Shown in pieces: positions 1-7,881 of a stretch of 64,000 nt of DNA (its first letter is position 1; every line of letters starts with the position of its first letter). The stretch is from Ardenticatenaceae bacterium. Its GTDB lineage: Bacteria > Chloroflexota > Anaerolineae > Promineifilales > Promineifilaceae. The stretch covers positions 62,001 through 126,000 of the forward strand of contig WYBM01000005.1 in the NCBI GenBank assembly GCA_011525915.1, read 5' to 3'. The notes beneath the pieces are model-generated. The model did not search any database. It was given only the letters and a program-made list of their open reading frames with translations, and was not told the DNA's origin. The position numbers were made by a program, and so were the translations under genes.

Positions 1-2
1 AA

Positions 3-266
3 ACAGTACATAACTGGCGGCTGATCGGGGTGACTCTGTACTGTACCTTAGAGCCCTGCCCCATGTGCGCCGGGGCCATGATTCAGGCGCGGCTGCCGCG
101 GCTGGTATATGGGGCCAAAGACACCCGGTTTGGTGCCCATGGCAGCATTGTTAACGTGTTGGACGAGCTGCGCTTTAACCACCGCGTCATGGTGACACCC
201 GCTGTTTTAGAGCAAGAGGCGGCGGCGCTGTTACAGCAGTTCTTTCAAGATCTTCGTCAATCATAA
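3..266 (+). CDS. tadA: tRNA adenosine(34) deaminase TadA, 5' truncated by window edge
   Basis: Deaminates adenosine to inosine at the wobble position of tRNA-Arg. The reading frame is open back to the first bases of the window, and in-frame residues such as NWRLIG precede the GTG at 30, so the true start lies upstream. The zinc-binding PCxxC motif is visible (LEPCPMCAGAM), followed by the usual YGAKD segment. The N-terminal HAE half of the active site is outside the window. About 87 residues of a family of roughly 150-170 are present. The stop is at 264-266. Confidence 0.93.
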   Translation, partial: TVHNWRLIGVTLYCTLEPCPMCAGAMIQARLPRLVYGAKDTRFGAHGSIVNVLDELRFNHRVMVTPAVLEQEAAALLQQFFQDLRQS

Positions 267-304
267 ACGGTAAATGGCGACCACTTTTTATCGTTTATTA
301 ACTT

Positions 305-391
305 GGAGAGGTGCCGGAGTGGTCGATCGGGGCGCACTCGAAATGCGTTGTGGCTTCGCGGTCACCGTGGGTTCGAATCCCACCCTCTCCG
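305..391 (+). tRNA. tRNA-Ser (anticodon CGA)
   Basis: The acceptor arm GGAGAGG (305-311) pairs with CCTCTCC (384-390), with G391 as discriminator. The anticodon stem GCGCA/TGCGT encloses the loop CTCGAAA, giving anticodon CGA for UCG codons. A long variable arm, typical of class II tRNA-Ser, precedes the T-arm (GTGGGTTCGAATCCCAC). The terminal CCA is not encoded (CCT follows). An intrinsic terminator lies immediately downstream. Confidence 0.95.
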
Positions 392-400
392 CCTAAAGCA

Positions 401-437
401 GACCCCGCCAATCTTAAAGCTGGCGGGGTCTTTCTTG
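401..437 (+). terminator. Rho-independent terminator of tRNA-Ser
   Basis: GACCCCGCCA and TGGCGGGGTC form a perfect 10-bp stem around a 10-nt loop, followed by TTTCTT. It lies 10 nt after the tRNA and just ahead of the MFS transporter start. Confidence 0.9.
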
Positions 438-446
438 TCAGGAAAT

Positions 447-1628
447 ATGAACAAAAAAATACAAATCACTGCCGGCTATTACGCCGCTTTTATCGCTTTG
501 GGGCTGGCCGTTTCCGCCTTAGGCCCCACTTTGTTGGGGTTGGCAGAGCAGACCGGCGTCCAGATAGGCGCGATCAGCATCCTCTTTGCGGCGCGCTCAG
601 CCGGCTTTTTGATCGGCGCGCTCCTGGCTGGGCAGCTTTATGATCGCTTACCTGGCCACCGGCTCATGGCCCTGGCCGTGATCATGATGGCCGTGATGAT
701 GGCCGCCGTGCCCTTTGTGCCCATGTTGTGGCTGCTGACGGCGATCATGTTCCTCTTGGGGCTGTTTGAGCCGGGTGTGGACGTGGGCGGCAACACCCTG
801 ATCGTCTGGCTGCACCGTGATAAGGTAGGGCCCTACATGAACGGGCTGCACTTTTTCTTTGGTGTAGGCGCGTTTTTGTCTCCCCTGATTGTGGCCTGGG
901 CTATGGCCATGAGTGAAGGGGTACAATGGGCCTTCTGGCTGTTGGCGCTGCTCATCTTTCTACCGGCGCTGCCCATCATGCGTTTGCCCAGCCCTACCAT
1001 GCCAGCCATTACAGAGCATGAGACCGGCAAACAAACCAACTGGATGCTTGTGGGGCTGATCGCCGTTTTCTTTTTCCTGTATGCTGGAGCGGAAGTCTCC
1101 TATGGCGGCTGGATTGCCACCTATGTTACCAGGCAGCAGTTAGCTGGCGCCGAAGCGGCGGCCGTGTTGACTTCTGTATTTTGGGGGGCGCTGACAGCCG
1201 GCCGTCTGCTGTCTATTCCTTTGGCTACCCGGTACCGCAACCGCACCATCATTTTTGCCGATTTGACCAGCTGCCTGGTGAGCGTAGCCATCATTTTACT
1301 ATGGCCCCAATCGCTCACGGCCGTGTGGCTGGGCACTATTGGCCTGGGACTGTCTATGGCGTCGGTCTTTCCTACCACGCTTTCATTGGCAGAGCGCCAT
1401 CTGCATGTCAGCGGTAAAACGACCAGCTACTTTTTTGTGGGAGCCAGCCTGGGTGGCATGACCATTCCCTGGTTCATCGGCCAGCGCTTTGAGGCCGTTG
1501 GCCCCCTGGCCACCATGACCATCATTTTTATATGCCTGGTAGCGGCCACGGCCGTGTTTGGGCTGCTCATGCGCCAAATTACAGTCACACTCACCAAAGT
1601 CGCTGGTGAGGCCACAAAAGGAGTATAA
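447..1628 (+). CDS. MFS transporter, 393 aa
   Basis: Integral membrane major facilitator. The frame is open further upstream but that part overlaps the tRNA; the ATG at 447 (MNKKIQ) gives a natural start directly before the first helix. About twelve hydrophobic segments are visible, with an MFS loop 2-3 motif (GQLYDRLPGHR) near residue 60 and a central hydrophilic loop around residue 190. The general look resembles the FucP/sugar-porter-like MFS branch, but the substrate cannot be read from the sequence. The next gene starts directly after the stop codon. Confidence 0.88.
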   Translation: MNKKIQITAGYYAAFIALGLAVSALGPTLLGLAEQTGVQIGAISILFAARSAGFLIGALLAGQLYDRLPGHRLMALAVIMMAVMMAAVPFVPMLWLLTAIMFLLGLFEPGVDVGGNTLIVWLHRDKVGPYMNGLHFFFGVGAFLSPLIVAWAMAMSEGVQWAFWLLALLIFLPALPIMRLPSPTMPAITEHETGKQTNWMLVGLIAVFFFLYAGAEVSYGGWIATYVTRQQLAGAEAAAVLTSVFWGALTAGRLLSIPLATRYRNRTIIFADLTSCLVSVAIILLWPQSLTAVWLGTIGLGLSMASVFPTTLSLAERHLHVSGKTTSYFFVGASLGGMTIPWFIGQRFEAVGPLATMTIIFICLVAATAVFGLLMRQITVTLTKVAGEATKGV

Positions 1629-1922
1629 ATGGGCGTAAACGAACAACCTACCTGGAGCGAAGATGCCCTGGCCAATGCTGTGACGGCCGCTGCCTGGGAC
1701 ACGGCCGTTAAGGAACGGACCCAACAACTTGACGGCCATTTAAAATTCTTTGCCGGGTTTGAACGGTTAGAATGGAACCTGTTCCGCTACCCGGACCCTG
1801 ATCTTGACAAGCCTTCACGCTTGTTTGACCAGTTAACGTGGTTGGAGCGGGCGGGGTTTACGGCCGTGGACGTGTTCTGGCTGCGCGCCGGGCAGGCCCT
1901 TTTGGGCAGGGCGAAACCATGA
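1629..1922 (+). CDS. Short protein resembling the C-terminus of a class I SAM methyltransferase
   Basis: This 97-aa frame starts directly after the MFS stop, and GGAG in the preceding gene end can serve as ribosome binding site. The last 45 residues (LFDQLTWLERAGFTAVDVFW, then AGQALLGR) look like the C-terminal strand region of small class I methyltransferases. The SAM-binding GxGxG half is absent, so it is either a decayed remnant or a separate small protein. It overlaps the NUDIX start by 4 nt (ATGA), suggesting translational coupling. Confidence 0.55.
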   Translation: MGVNEQPTWSEDALANAVTAAAWDTAVKERTQQLDGHLKFFAGFERLEWNLFRYPDPDLDKPSRLFDQLTWLERAGFTAVDVFWLRAGQALLGRAKP

Positions 1923-2401
1923 GCGTAGGCCGCTTTCTGGCGGGCATTGCCGCCCTCATCTGGAACCCAGCCAATAGTAAATACCTGCTGCTGCGCCGCG
2001 CCGATAGCAAAGATTTTGGCGCGGGTAGTTGGGAATGTGTCACCGGCCGTGTTGACCAGGGTGAAAGCTTTAGCCAGGCATTTATGCGTGAAGTACAAGA
2101 GGAGATTGGCGTGGCAGTGCGGTTAGAGTTTTTTGTAGCCGCGACGCACTTTTATCGCGGTGAGCGCCTGCCAGAAAATGAGCTGTTGGGCCTGATTTGT
2201 GGCTGTACAGTGACAAACCCGACGGCCGTGCAACTTAGTGCCGAACACAGCGAGTTCCGCTGGCTGACGGCCGGGGAAATCACTGAACTTTTACCAGCTG
2301 ACCATTGGCTGCTGCCGGCCATTGCCCGCGCCGAACTACTGCGCACACACTTACCACCGGTGGTGCGTGCTGATTTCCACCAGCGGGGATTGGATTGGTA
2401 A
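1919..2401 (+). CDS. NUDIX hydrolase, 160 aa
   Basis: Hydrolyses nucleoside diphosphates linked to another moiety; substrate unknown. The complete Nudix box GX5EX7REUXEEXGU is present (GRVDQGE, seven residues, REVQEEIGV) near residues 42-64. The ATG at 1919 overlaps the preceding stop by 4 nt and is preferred over an upstream in-frame start that lies inside the neighbouring gene. Length is normal for a single-domain Nudix protein. It probably forms an operon with the two genes upstream. Confidence 0.9.
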   Translation: MSVGRFLAGIAALIWNPANSKYLLLRRADSKDFGAGSWECVTGRVDQGESFSQAFMREVQEEIGVAVRLEFFVAATHFYRGERLPENELLGLICGCTVTNPTAVQLSAEHSEFRWLTAGEITELLPADHWLLPAIARAELLRTHLPPVVRADFHQRGLDW

Positions 2402-2419
2402 CAGCCTGCGCCCTTTACC

Positions 2420-2695
2420 TTACAGGTGTTCCAGTGCCAGCCCTAATTTTTCCGCCAATATTTTGCTGGATGGCTCTACCAGAATGGATTTATCTGGGAA
2501 GATAATTGTCGGTACACGACGCATGCCGTTATTCACACTCATCACATAAGCCGCCGCGAGCGGATCTTTATCAATATCAACCTCGTTATACGGAACATCA
2601 TAGGCGTTTAGCAAGAATTTCGTCCGATGACAATCACTGCACCAATGCGTGGTGTACACCACAAGGCTCGCCGTTTCCGTTGTTTCTTGATTCAT
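2420..2695 (-). CDS. Glutaredoxin/mycoredoxin-like thiol-disulfide protein
   Basis: Small thioredoxin-fold redox protein of 91 aa. The active-site motif CSDC lies in VVYTTHWCSDCHRTK at about residues 12-26, and the cis-Pro segment RVPTIIF follows, both as in glutaredoxin-like or mycoredoxin proteins. The ATG at 2695 is chosen because AGAGGACA lies 8-9 nt upstream; in-frame upstream codons lack such a site. It is convergent with the NUDIX gene. Confidence 0.85.
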   Translation of the reverse strand: MNQETTETASLVVYTTHWCSDCHRTKFLLNAYDVPYNEVDIDKDPLAAAYVMSVNNGMRRVPTIIFPDKSILVEPSSKILAEKLGLALEHL

Positions 2696-2871
2696 CAATT
2701 TTGTCCTCTTGCTCATGTTATGTTCAGGGGAATGTCTATCTTCCCCAAAATGGCAGCGAACCACCGATAGTTTCAGGAAAGTTCCAGCGCCAACACGTGA
2801 ATTTTATCACAAAGACCCCAAGAGTGCGTCCATCAAAATGGGACTGTTCCCTATATGATCTAAAGTTCAGG

Positions 2872-2877
2872 TATAAT
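2872..2877 (+). promoter_or_regulatory. Possible -10 box (TATAAT) for the sigma-factor gene
   Basis: A perfect TATAAT lies 7 nt before the GTG start of the sigma-factor gene, so a transcript from it would be leaderless or nearly so. No convincing TTGACA is seen 16-18 bp upstream. Confidence 0.45.
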
Positions 2878-2884
2878 CACGGCC

Positions 2885-3517
2885 GTGTCTAAACGAACGA
2901 ACGAAGCATGGTTAGTTGAACTTGAACCCGGCCACCCTAACCATCATGATGCATTGGCCGACTTGCACCAAATCCTTGTCAGGGGGTTGCGCCGCGGCTT
3001 ATTGGCCCAGGTGAAGACGTCTGCCCCAGAATTTGAGACCCAGGCTGAAGATTTTGCTCAGGAGGCGATCCTCAAAATTCTGGACAAAAAAGACACTTTC
3101 GCCGGTCTCAGCCAGTTTACCACCTGGGCTCATAAAGTGGCTGTCTCTATTGCCCTGACAGAACTGCGCCGGAAACGCTGGCAAGATAACTCCCTAGAAG
3201 GCATCACCGACACTGAATCTGGCGACTATACCCCTCAGTTTATGGCCGATGATGCCCCAACCCCAGAAAAAGCCACCGAACGCGCCGAAATGATCACCCG
3301 GGTTGAACGGCTCATCCGGGAAGATCTGACCGAAAAACAGCGCACCGCACTTATCGCTTCCGTCATTCGAGGGGAAACGACTGAAGAAGTAGCCCAAAAG
3401 ATGAACATGAAACCCAACGCACTTTATAAACTGCTGCACGATGCCCGTGTTCGGCTCAAGAAAACGCTGGACAAAGAAGGGCTGACGCCGGGTGACATTT
3501 TAGAAGTTTTTGAATAA
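2885..3517 (+). CDS. Sigma-70 family (ECF-like) RNA polymerase sigma factor
   Basis: A 210-aa alternative sigma factor. Region 2 is seen around residues 50-110 (EDFAQEAILKILDKKDTFAG, then FTTWAHKVAVSIALTELRRKRW). Region 4 with its helix-turn-helix lies at about 140-200 (LTEKQRTALIASVIRGETTEEVAQKM, then LYKLLHDARVRLKK). The GTG start is taken because no in-frame ATG follows before region 2 and a TATAAT lies just upstream. The next gene encodes a zinc-finger protein likely to be its anti-sigma partner. Confidence 0.9.
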   Translation: MSKRTNEAWLVELEPGHPNHHDALADLHQILVRGLRRGLLAQVKTSAPEFETQAEDFAQEAILKILDKKDTFAGLSQFTTWAHKVAVSIALTELRRKRWQDNSLEGITDTESGDYTPQFMADDAPTPEKATERAEMITRVERLIREDLTEKQRTALIASVIRGETTEEVAQKMNMKPNALYKLLHDARVRLKKTLDKEGLTPGDILEVFE

Positions 3518-3562
3518 GATGGCCGTAGTTTTGTAAGAACACCCAACTTAAATGCGTCCAAG

Positions 3563-3934
3563 TTGTCAGACGATAAAATTTACCTGGGCGCACAGACAGA
3601 TGTTTGTGCTAGAAAGATGAGCGATACAGAAAAAATCTACCCACTAGAACCGAATGAGGCAGATGGCAACACTGTCCAGCCGTTGCGCCTGGACGAAGCC
3701 GCACTGATCAAGCTCATGCGATGCTTGGAAGCCACCATGGAAGATGCCTGCTCTTGCGATGAAGCCTTTGCCCTGTTGGATGAATATGTAGAATTGGTTG
3801 CCTCTAATGAACGAGCGTCACAGGTAATGCCTCTGGTTAAAAACCATATGACAATATGTTCGGACTGCCGCGAAGAATTTGAAACGCTTCTGAATATCCT
3901 TAAAGCTGAAGCGGCTGAATCTGATAGTCATTAA
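3563..3934 (+). CDS. Putative zinc-finger (zf-HC2-like) anti-sigma factor
   Basis: Small soluble protein of 123 aa if the TTG at 3563 is used, or 105 aa from the ATG at 3617; neither has a good ribosome binding site. Near the C-terminus the motif H-x3-C-x2-C (HMTICSDC) matches the zinc-binding signature of ZAS anti-sigma factors, and an upstream CSC pair could add a ligand. There is no membrane helix. Its position 45 nt after the sigma factor supports a sigma/anti-sigma pair; this is inferred. Confidence 0.65.
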   Translation: MSDDKIYLGAQTDVCARKMSDTEKIYPLEPNEADGNTVQPLRLDEAALIKLMRCLEATMEDACSCDEAFALLDEYVELVASNERASQVMPLVKNHMTICSDCREEFETLLNILKAEAAESDSH

Positions 3935-4014
3935 ACCAAATTCTCCGCGCCCTCCGCGGTTGAAAAATGGGATCTGTCAGTCAACAAGTCTACTAACTTA
4001 AAGGAGTTAAACCC

Positions 4015-4299
4015 ATGGCAAAAGCTATTTGGAACGGCATTGTACTGGCCGAAAGCGACAACACACAAATTGTTGAAGGTAATCATTACTTCCCTCCGGA
4101 GACGATCAAGCGCGAATATTTTCGGGAAAACAGCTCACACACCACTTGCCCCTGGAAAGGGGAAGCCAGCTATTATGATATTGTTGTAGATGGCCAGGTA
4201 AACAAGGGTGGCGCCTGGTATTATGCTGATCCCAAGCCAGCCGCTGCCCAAATCAAGGAATACGTTGCTTTCTGGCGTGGGGTTCAGGTAGAATCCTGA
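4015..4299 (+). CDS. DUF427 family protein, 94 aa
   Basis: Single DUF427 domain covering the whole chain. The family core is visible (HYFPPETIKREYF, TTCPWKGEASYY, then AWYYADPKPAA). The biochemical function of DUF427 is not established. AAGGAG lies 8 nt before the ATG. It is followed by an intergenic stretch of ACTGA-type repeats before glucokinase. Confidence 0.9.
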   Translation: MAKAIWNGIVLAESDNTQIVEGNHYFPPETIKREYFRENSSHTTCPWKGEASYYDIVVDGQVNKGGAWYYADPKPAAAQIKEYVAFWRGVQVES

Positions 4300-4308
4300 G
4301 GCCAGTAC

Positions 4309-4380
4309 TCAGTCATACAACCAGTATTCAGTCAACAGTTTGAACCGAATACAACACATCTATCACTGAATACTGAGCTG
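4309..4380. repeat. Degenerate ACTGA/CAGTA intergenic repeat
   Basis: The gap between the DUF427 gene and glucokinase is built of short units such as CAGTACTCAGTC, CAGTATTCAGTC and CACTGAATACTGAG. Similar tracts lie before valS, the sheath gene, the gp6-like gene and the phospholipase-like gene. Confidence 0.55.
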
Positions 4381-4402
4381 AACCTCATGGAGAAATACAC
4401 TT

Positions 4403-5401
4403 ATGTTATTAGCTGGCGATATTGGCGGGACAAAAACTGTCCTGGCCCTCTTTCCCCTGAACCCCGTCAGCACCCCTTTAACCCATCCTACTTTCAGCCA
4501 TACCTATGCCAGTGACGATCACCCGTCACTTGAAACCATCGTCACAGATTTTGTTGCCAGGTGTGGTATGCGGCCGACCGTGGCCAGTTTTGGTGTAGCC
4601 GGCCCGGTTATTAACGGCCGTGCCCGTGTTACCAACCTTACCTGGGTCGTAGACACGGCCGTACTTAAACAAACCCTAGGCATTACACACGTTTACCTGC
4701 TGAACGATCTGGAAGCCATTGCCAACGTTGTACCCCATCTGACCGAGAATGAATTGATATCGGTTAATGAAGGACAGCGCAACCCTACCGGCCCTATTGC
4801 CGTCATCGCTCCCGGCACCGGGTTGGGCGAAGCGTTCCTGGTACATGACGGGCTCCGTTACCGTGCCTTCCCCTCCGAAGGTGGGCATGCTACCTTCTCT
4901 CCGGTCAACGACTTGCAGCGTGATTTGCTCGCCTACCTGGAACCGCGCTTTGATCACATAAGTTTTGAGCGCGTCTGTTCCGGTAGTGGCATCCCTAACC
5001 TGTATGGTTTTCTGCGTGACAGCGGCCGTTATGAAGAACCGGCCTGGCTTCGCGAAGAACTGGCTGCTGCCGAAGATTGGACGCCCATCATCCTGACCAC
5101 GGCCAAAGAAGAAAAAGCCGGGCTTTGCACCGCCACCCTGGATCTATTTGTAGACATCCTGGCCAACGAAACCAGCAACATGGCCATTCGCCTGCTGGCA
5201 ACGGGTGGCATTTACCTGGGTGGTGGCATCCCGCCGCGTATTGTGCCCCAACTGACTGACGGTGACTTTATGCGCCGCTATGCCCTTAAAGGTCGCTTTT
5301 CCCACATGGTAGGCCAGATGCCGGTGCACATCATCAAAGAACCCTTGGCCGGGCTGTATGGGGCCGCCTATTTTGGTTTACAGGGAAAAAGTCAGCCGTA
5401 G
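4403..5401 (+). CDS. glk: Glucokinase (bacterial Glk type)
   Basis: ATP-dependent phosphorylation of glucose to glucose-6-phosphate in the cytoplasm. The N-terminal phosphate-binding motif LAGDIGGTKT is clear, followed by NLTWVVD, LLNDLEAIA and IAPGTGLGEA, in the order expected for the Glk family. SEGGHATF and the ATP-site GGIYLGGGIPPRI are also present. Length (332 aa) is typical. The stop abuts the start region of a 6-phosphogluconolactonase gene, so the two are probably cotranscribed and feed glucose into the pentose phosphate route. Confidence 0.95.
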   Translation: MLLAGDIGGTKTVLALFPLNPVSTPLTHPTFSHTYASDDHPSLETIVTDFVARCGMRPTVASFGVAGPVINGRARVTNLTWVVDTAVLKQTLGITHVYLLNDLEAIANVVPHLTENELISVNEGQRNPTGPIAVIAPGTGLGEAFLVHDGLRYRAFPSEGGHATFSPVNDLQRDLLAYLEPRFDHISFERVCSGSGIPNLYGFLRDSGRYEEPAWLREELAAAEDWTPIILTTAKEEKAGLCTATLDLFVDILANETSNMAIRLLATGGIYLGGGIPPRIVPQLTDGDFMRRYALKGRFSHMVGQMPVHIIKEPLAGLYGAAYFGLQGKSQP

Positions 5402-5422
5402 TTGGGGTTGTGGCTTGCGGCT

Positions 5423-6166
5423 ATGAAACCAACCGTACTCATCTTCCCTGCTATCGATGATTTGAATCAGGCAGCGGCCGCATTCTATGTGCAAACAGCC
5501 AAAGAAGCGGTGGCCCATCACGGCCGTTTCCTCACAGCTCTGGCCGGGGGGAGCACGCCTCAACCCCTTTACCGCTTGCTCAGCCAGCCCCCTTACGCTG
5601 ACCAGGCACCCTGGGCGCACACCCACGTCTTTTGGGGTGATGAGCGTCTTGTGCCACCCGACGACCCAGAAAGCAGTTATGGTATGACGGCAGCTTTGCT
5701 GCTCAACCATGTGCCCATACCGGCGGCAAACATCTACCGGGCACGGGGAGAAACAGGTGCCGCTGTGGCTGCAGCTGACTACGCGCAGAAATTGGCCCAA
5801 GCTGCCCGCACACCCTCCCCCTGGCCTCGCTTTGACCTTCTTTTATTGGGCATGGGGCATGATGGCCACACGGCTTCGCTCTTCCCCGGCCCCATCACTG
5901 CCCTGGAGCAGGACGAACCGGTGATCGCTGTAACCGCACAGTACGACGGCCGTCCCGCCCAGCGCATCACGTTTACCCCCCTGGTCATCAATGAGGCCCA
6001 CCACATCCTGCTTCTGGTCACCGGTGCCCAAAAGGCCAGGGCCCTTCACGCTGTTTTAGAAGGGCCCCCTGACCCGGAAACATGGCCGGCGCAGCGCATT
6101 CGCCCGCGTGACGGCCGTATCACCTGGCTGGTAGATGAAGCTGCCGCCGCCCAATTAACAGCATAA
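5423..6166 (+). CDS. pgl: 6-phosphogluconolactonase
   Basis: Hydrolyses 6-phosphogluconolactone to 6-phosphogluconate in the oxidative pentose phosphate pathway. Family motifs are visible: LAGGSTPQPLY near residue 38, FWGDERLVPPDD near 70, and LLLGMGHDGHTASLFP near 140. The ATG at 5423 (MKPTVL) is preferred; TTG codons upstream lie directly at the glucokinase stop. Length is 247 aa, as expected. No glucose-6-phosphate dehydrogenase gene is in the window. Confidence 0.94.
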   Translation: MKPTVLIFPAIDDLNQAAAAFYVQTAKEAVAHHGRFLTALAGGSTPQPLYRLLSQPPYADQAPWAHTHVFWGDERLVPPDDPESSYGMTAALLLNHVPIPAANIYRARGETGAAVAAADYAQKLAQAARTPSPWPRFDLLLLGMGHDGHTASLFPGPITALEQDEPVIAVTAQYDGRPAQRITFTPLVINEAHHILLLVTGAQKARALHAVLEGPPDPETWPAQRIRPRDGRITWLVDEAAAAQLTA

Positions 6167-6177
6167 ATAAGGGCGTG

Positions 6178-7158
6178 TCAACCACTGATGAAAGGCTCAA
6201 GCCGGCTGGTTGCCAGCACACATAACGCCTTTTGAAATTTAACCATCAATCTTTCTGGTATGGCTCTAGTAGGGGCAGACTGGGTCAGGATAAGGACTGT
6301 CAGTTGCCTGGTTGCCTCTTCCAATGCCACATCGGCGTAATCGCTCTGCCGTCCCATAAATTCAGTGTACTTGTTACGCCAGGGCAGAATCTGTCTATAG
6401 ATAGTGTCTAAGATACTTCTATCCATCTCCAGGTGAACGGTCACTTCTGCACCACGAGCCTCGATGTTGTGAATGCAAATTTCGTGGACAGGCTGTTCCC
6501 GGCAAGCGGCAATGATCTCTTGTAATTCATTAACTGCATGCAAATAGGGGGCTAACTGCGTCAGCATAAATGTGGGGCCAAACAAATGATCCAGCGTTAC
6601 CAGGGTATTGCGTTCACGCAGCAGCAGCTTGACCGCTTGGCGGGGTGTTTCCTGTGCTTGAAAACAAATGATCAAGGTGAACAAGCCCAACTTGATCTGA
6701 TCATTATTTTGCAGCGGATACGCTTTGCCTGGCTGTAACAATTCTTGATTAAGCCGGGTGCCATTGGCACTGCCCAGGTCATTTAGCACAAAACCGCCAG
6801 GCGTTACCGAAATCATAGCATGCCGCCGAGAAATGCTTTGGGCCAATTTACCAAACCGGGACAAGTCCAACACAAACTCACCCGTATGGGAATCATCACG
6901 CCCCAAAATACAGGTGGGTACATCGGTCAGCACAATGGGCTCCTTCAGCCCGGCAATAAACAAAACAAAACCGCCGGCGGGTAACCCCGGAAGCCATTGC
7001 TCTTTATCAGGCAGGCCAGCCACAATAGCTTGCTGTTGGCTTACCAGTTCGGCGGTGATTTTTTTATCCTGCGGAATAAGGCGCGCGCCGCACTGTTCAC
7101 ATAGAATTGTGTTCCGCTTATTATTGTGTTGGCAAAATAGGCAATAAAGTTCATCCAT
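6178..7158 (-). CDS. Zinc-ribbon plus FHA domain protein, 326 aa
   Basis: The N-terminus has two CxxC knuckles (CLFC and CEQC, residues about 6-26), a zinc ribbon. An FHA domain follows at about 90-170, with the phosphothreonine-binding core CILGRDDSH, SISRRHAMI and NDLGSANGTRLN. The remaining 150 residues are helical and unrecognised. FHA proteins read phosphothreonine marks, so this may respond to the Ser/Thr kinases encoded elsewhere in the window. The start MDELYC is chosen because it directly precedes the zinc ribbon. Confidence 0.85.
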   Translation of the reverse strand: MDELYCLFCQHNNKRNTILCEQCGARLIPQDKKITAELVSQQQAIVAGLPDKEQWLPGLPAGGFVLFIAGLKEPIVLTDVPTCILGRDDSHTGEFVLDLSRFGKLAQSISRRHAMISVTPGGFVLNDLGSANGTRLNQELLQPGKAYPLQNNDQIKLGLFTLIICFQAQETPRQAVKLLLRERNTLVTLDHLFGPTFMLTQLAPYLHAVNELQEIIAACREQPVHEICIHNIEARGAEVTVHLEMDRSILDTIYRQILPWRNKYTEFMGRQSDYADVALEEATRQLTVLILTQSAPTRAIPERLMVKFQKALCVLATSRLEPFISG

Positions 7159-7240
7159 AGTGTACCCTACAATACTTCGTCGCCGAGAATTGTAGAGCAA
7201 AGACACGGTCGTGAAAATGAGAGGAAACTGCTATGGATGT

Positions 7241-7654
7241 TCAAGCCTCTAGCCGTTCATCTACCAACACAATCAGATCGATGTGGTGTTCGTGGGCGTA
7301 GTCCAACAGCGATACGGCCGTGTCGGCCCCCATGCTGTCCACCCTGACCGTCGCCAACAGCTGCTGGGCGTTTGCTTGTAATCCGCGAAGGGTAGAAAAC
7401 AACCCCTCCTCGTCCAGCCCACTGGCACGGCCAACGTGTAGCAAAATTAACTCGCCCTGCGCCTGTTGCACTACATCGAACAGCTTCTCCAGAACGGGCT
7501 TCGCCAAAAAACGATCATCAAAAGGCAAGAGCAGTCGCTGGAAAGGGTACCTATCTGAAGCCGTCAATAAACGTTGCACCGAATCCAAAGGCAGGCAAGG
7601 AACTAATGCTAATTGCCCCGTTCCTCGTGGGGTTTTTGTAGCCACTATGGTCAT
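7241..7654 (-). CDS. UspA-like universal stress domain protein, 137 aa
   Basis: The fold pattern of a universal stress protein is visible: RLLLPFDDRFLAKPVLEKL, GELILLHVGRA and a final HHIDLIVLVDE strand. The usual C-terminal ATP-binding GxxGSxxxxxLL is missing because the protein ends right after the last strand, so it is a short or truncated member. The ATG at 7654 has an excellent ribosome binding site (GGAGGAGG) 5 nt upstream. It is divergent from the PPK2 gene. Confidence 0.65.
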   Translation of the reverse strand: MTIVATKTPRGTGQLALVPCLPLDSVQRLLTASDRYPFQRLLLPFDDRFLAKPVLEKLFDVVQQAQGELILLHVGRASGLDEEGLFSTLRGLQANAQQLLATVRVDSMGADTAVSLLDYAHEHHIDLIVLVDERLEA

Positions 7655-7834
7655 CTTGACCTCCTCCTCACCACATTGCACGGTGATACCCACAGGCTAT
7701 CACATTGGCTCCAGATGGTGGTTATGCAAAACATCATGAAGAATAAAAATAATATAAAATATTCAGCCGCCAGACACAAGAGGCAATTGGGGCAAACATG
7801 ACATTAATCATAAAACTATAAGCCTGAAATCATT

Positions 7835-7840
7835 TATAAT
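7835..7840 (+). promoter_or_regulatory. Possible -10 box for the PPK2 gene
   Basis: TATAAT lies 42 nt before the PPK2 start in an AT-rich stretch. No clear -35 box is seen. Confidence 0.35.
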
Positions 7841-7881
7841 CAGGAATATCGCCCTAACAGCTACCAAGAGGAGGAAGAACC

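Noticed and set aside
3936..3966. CTCCGCGCCCTCCGCGGTTG as a specific regulatory site
   Set aside because: Similar CTCxGCG repeats with a GCGGTT end are scattered in many environmental genomes, and nothing ties this copy to a gene.
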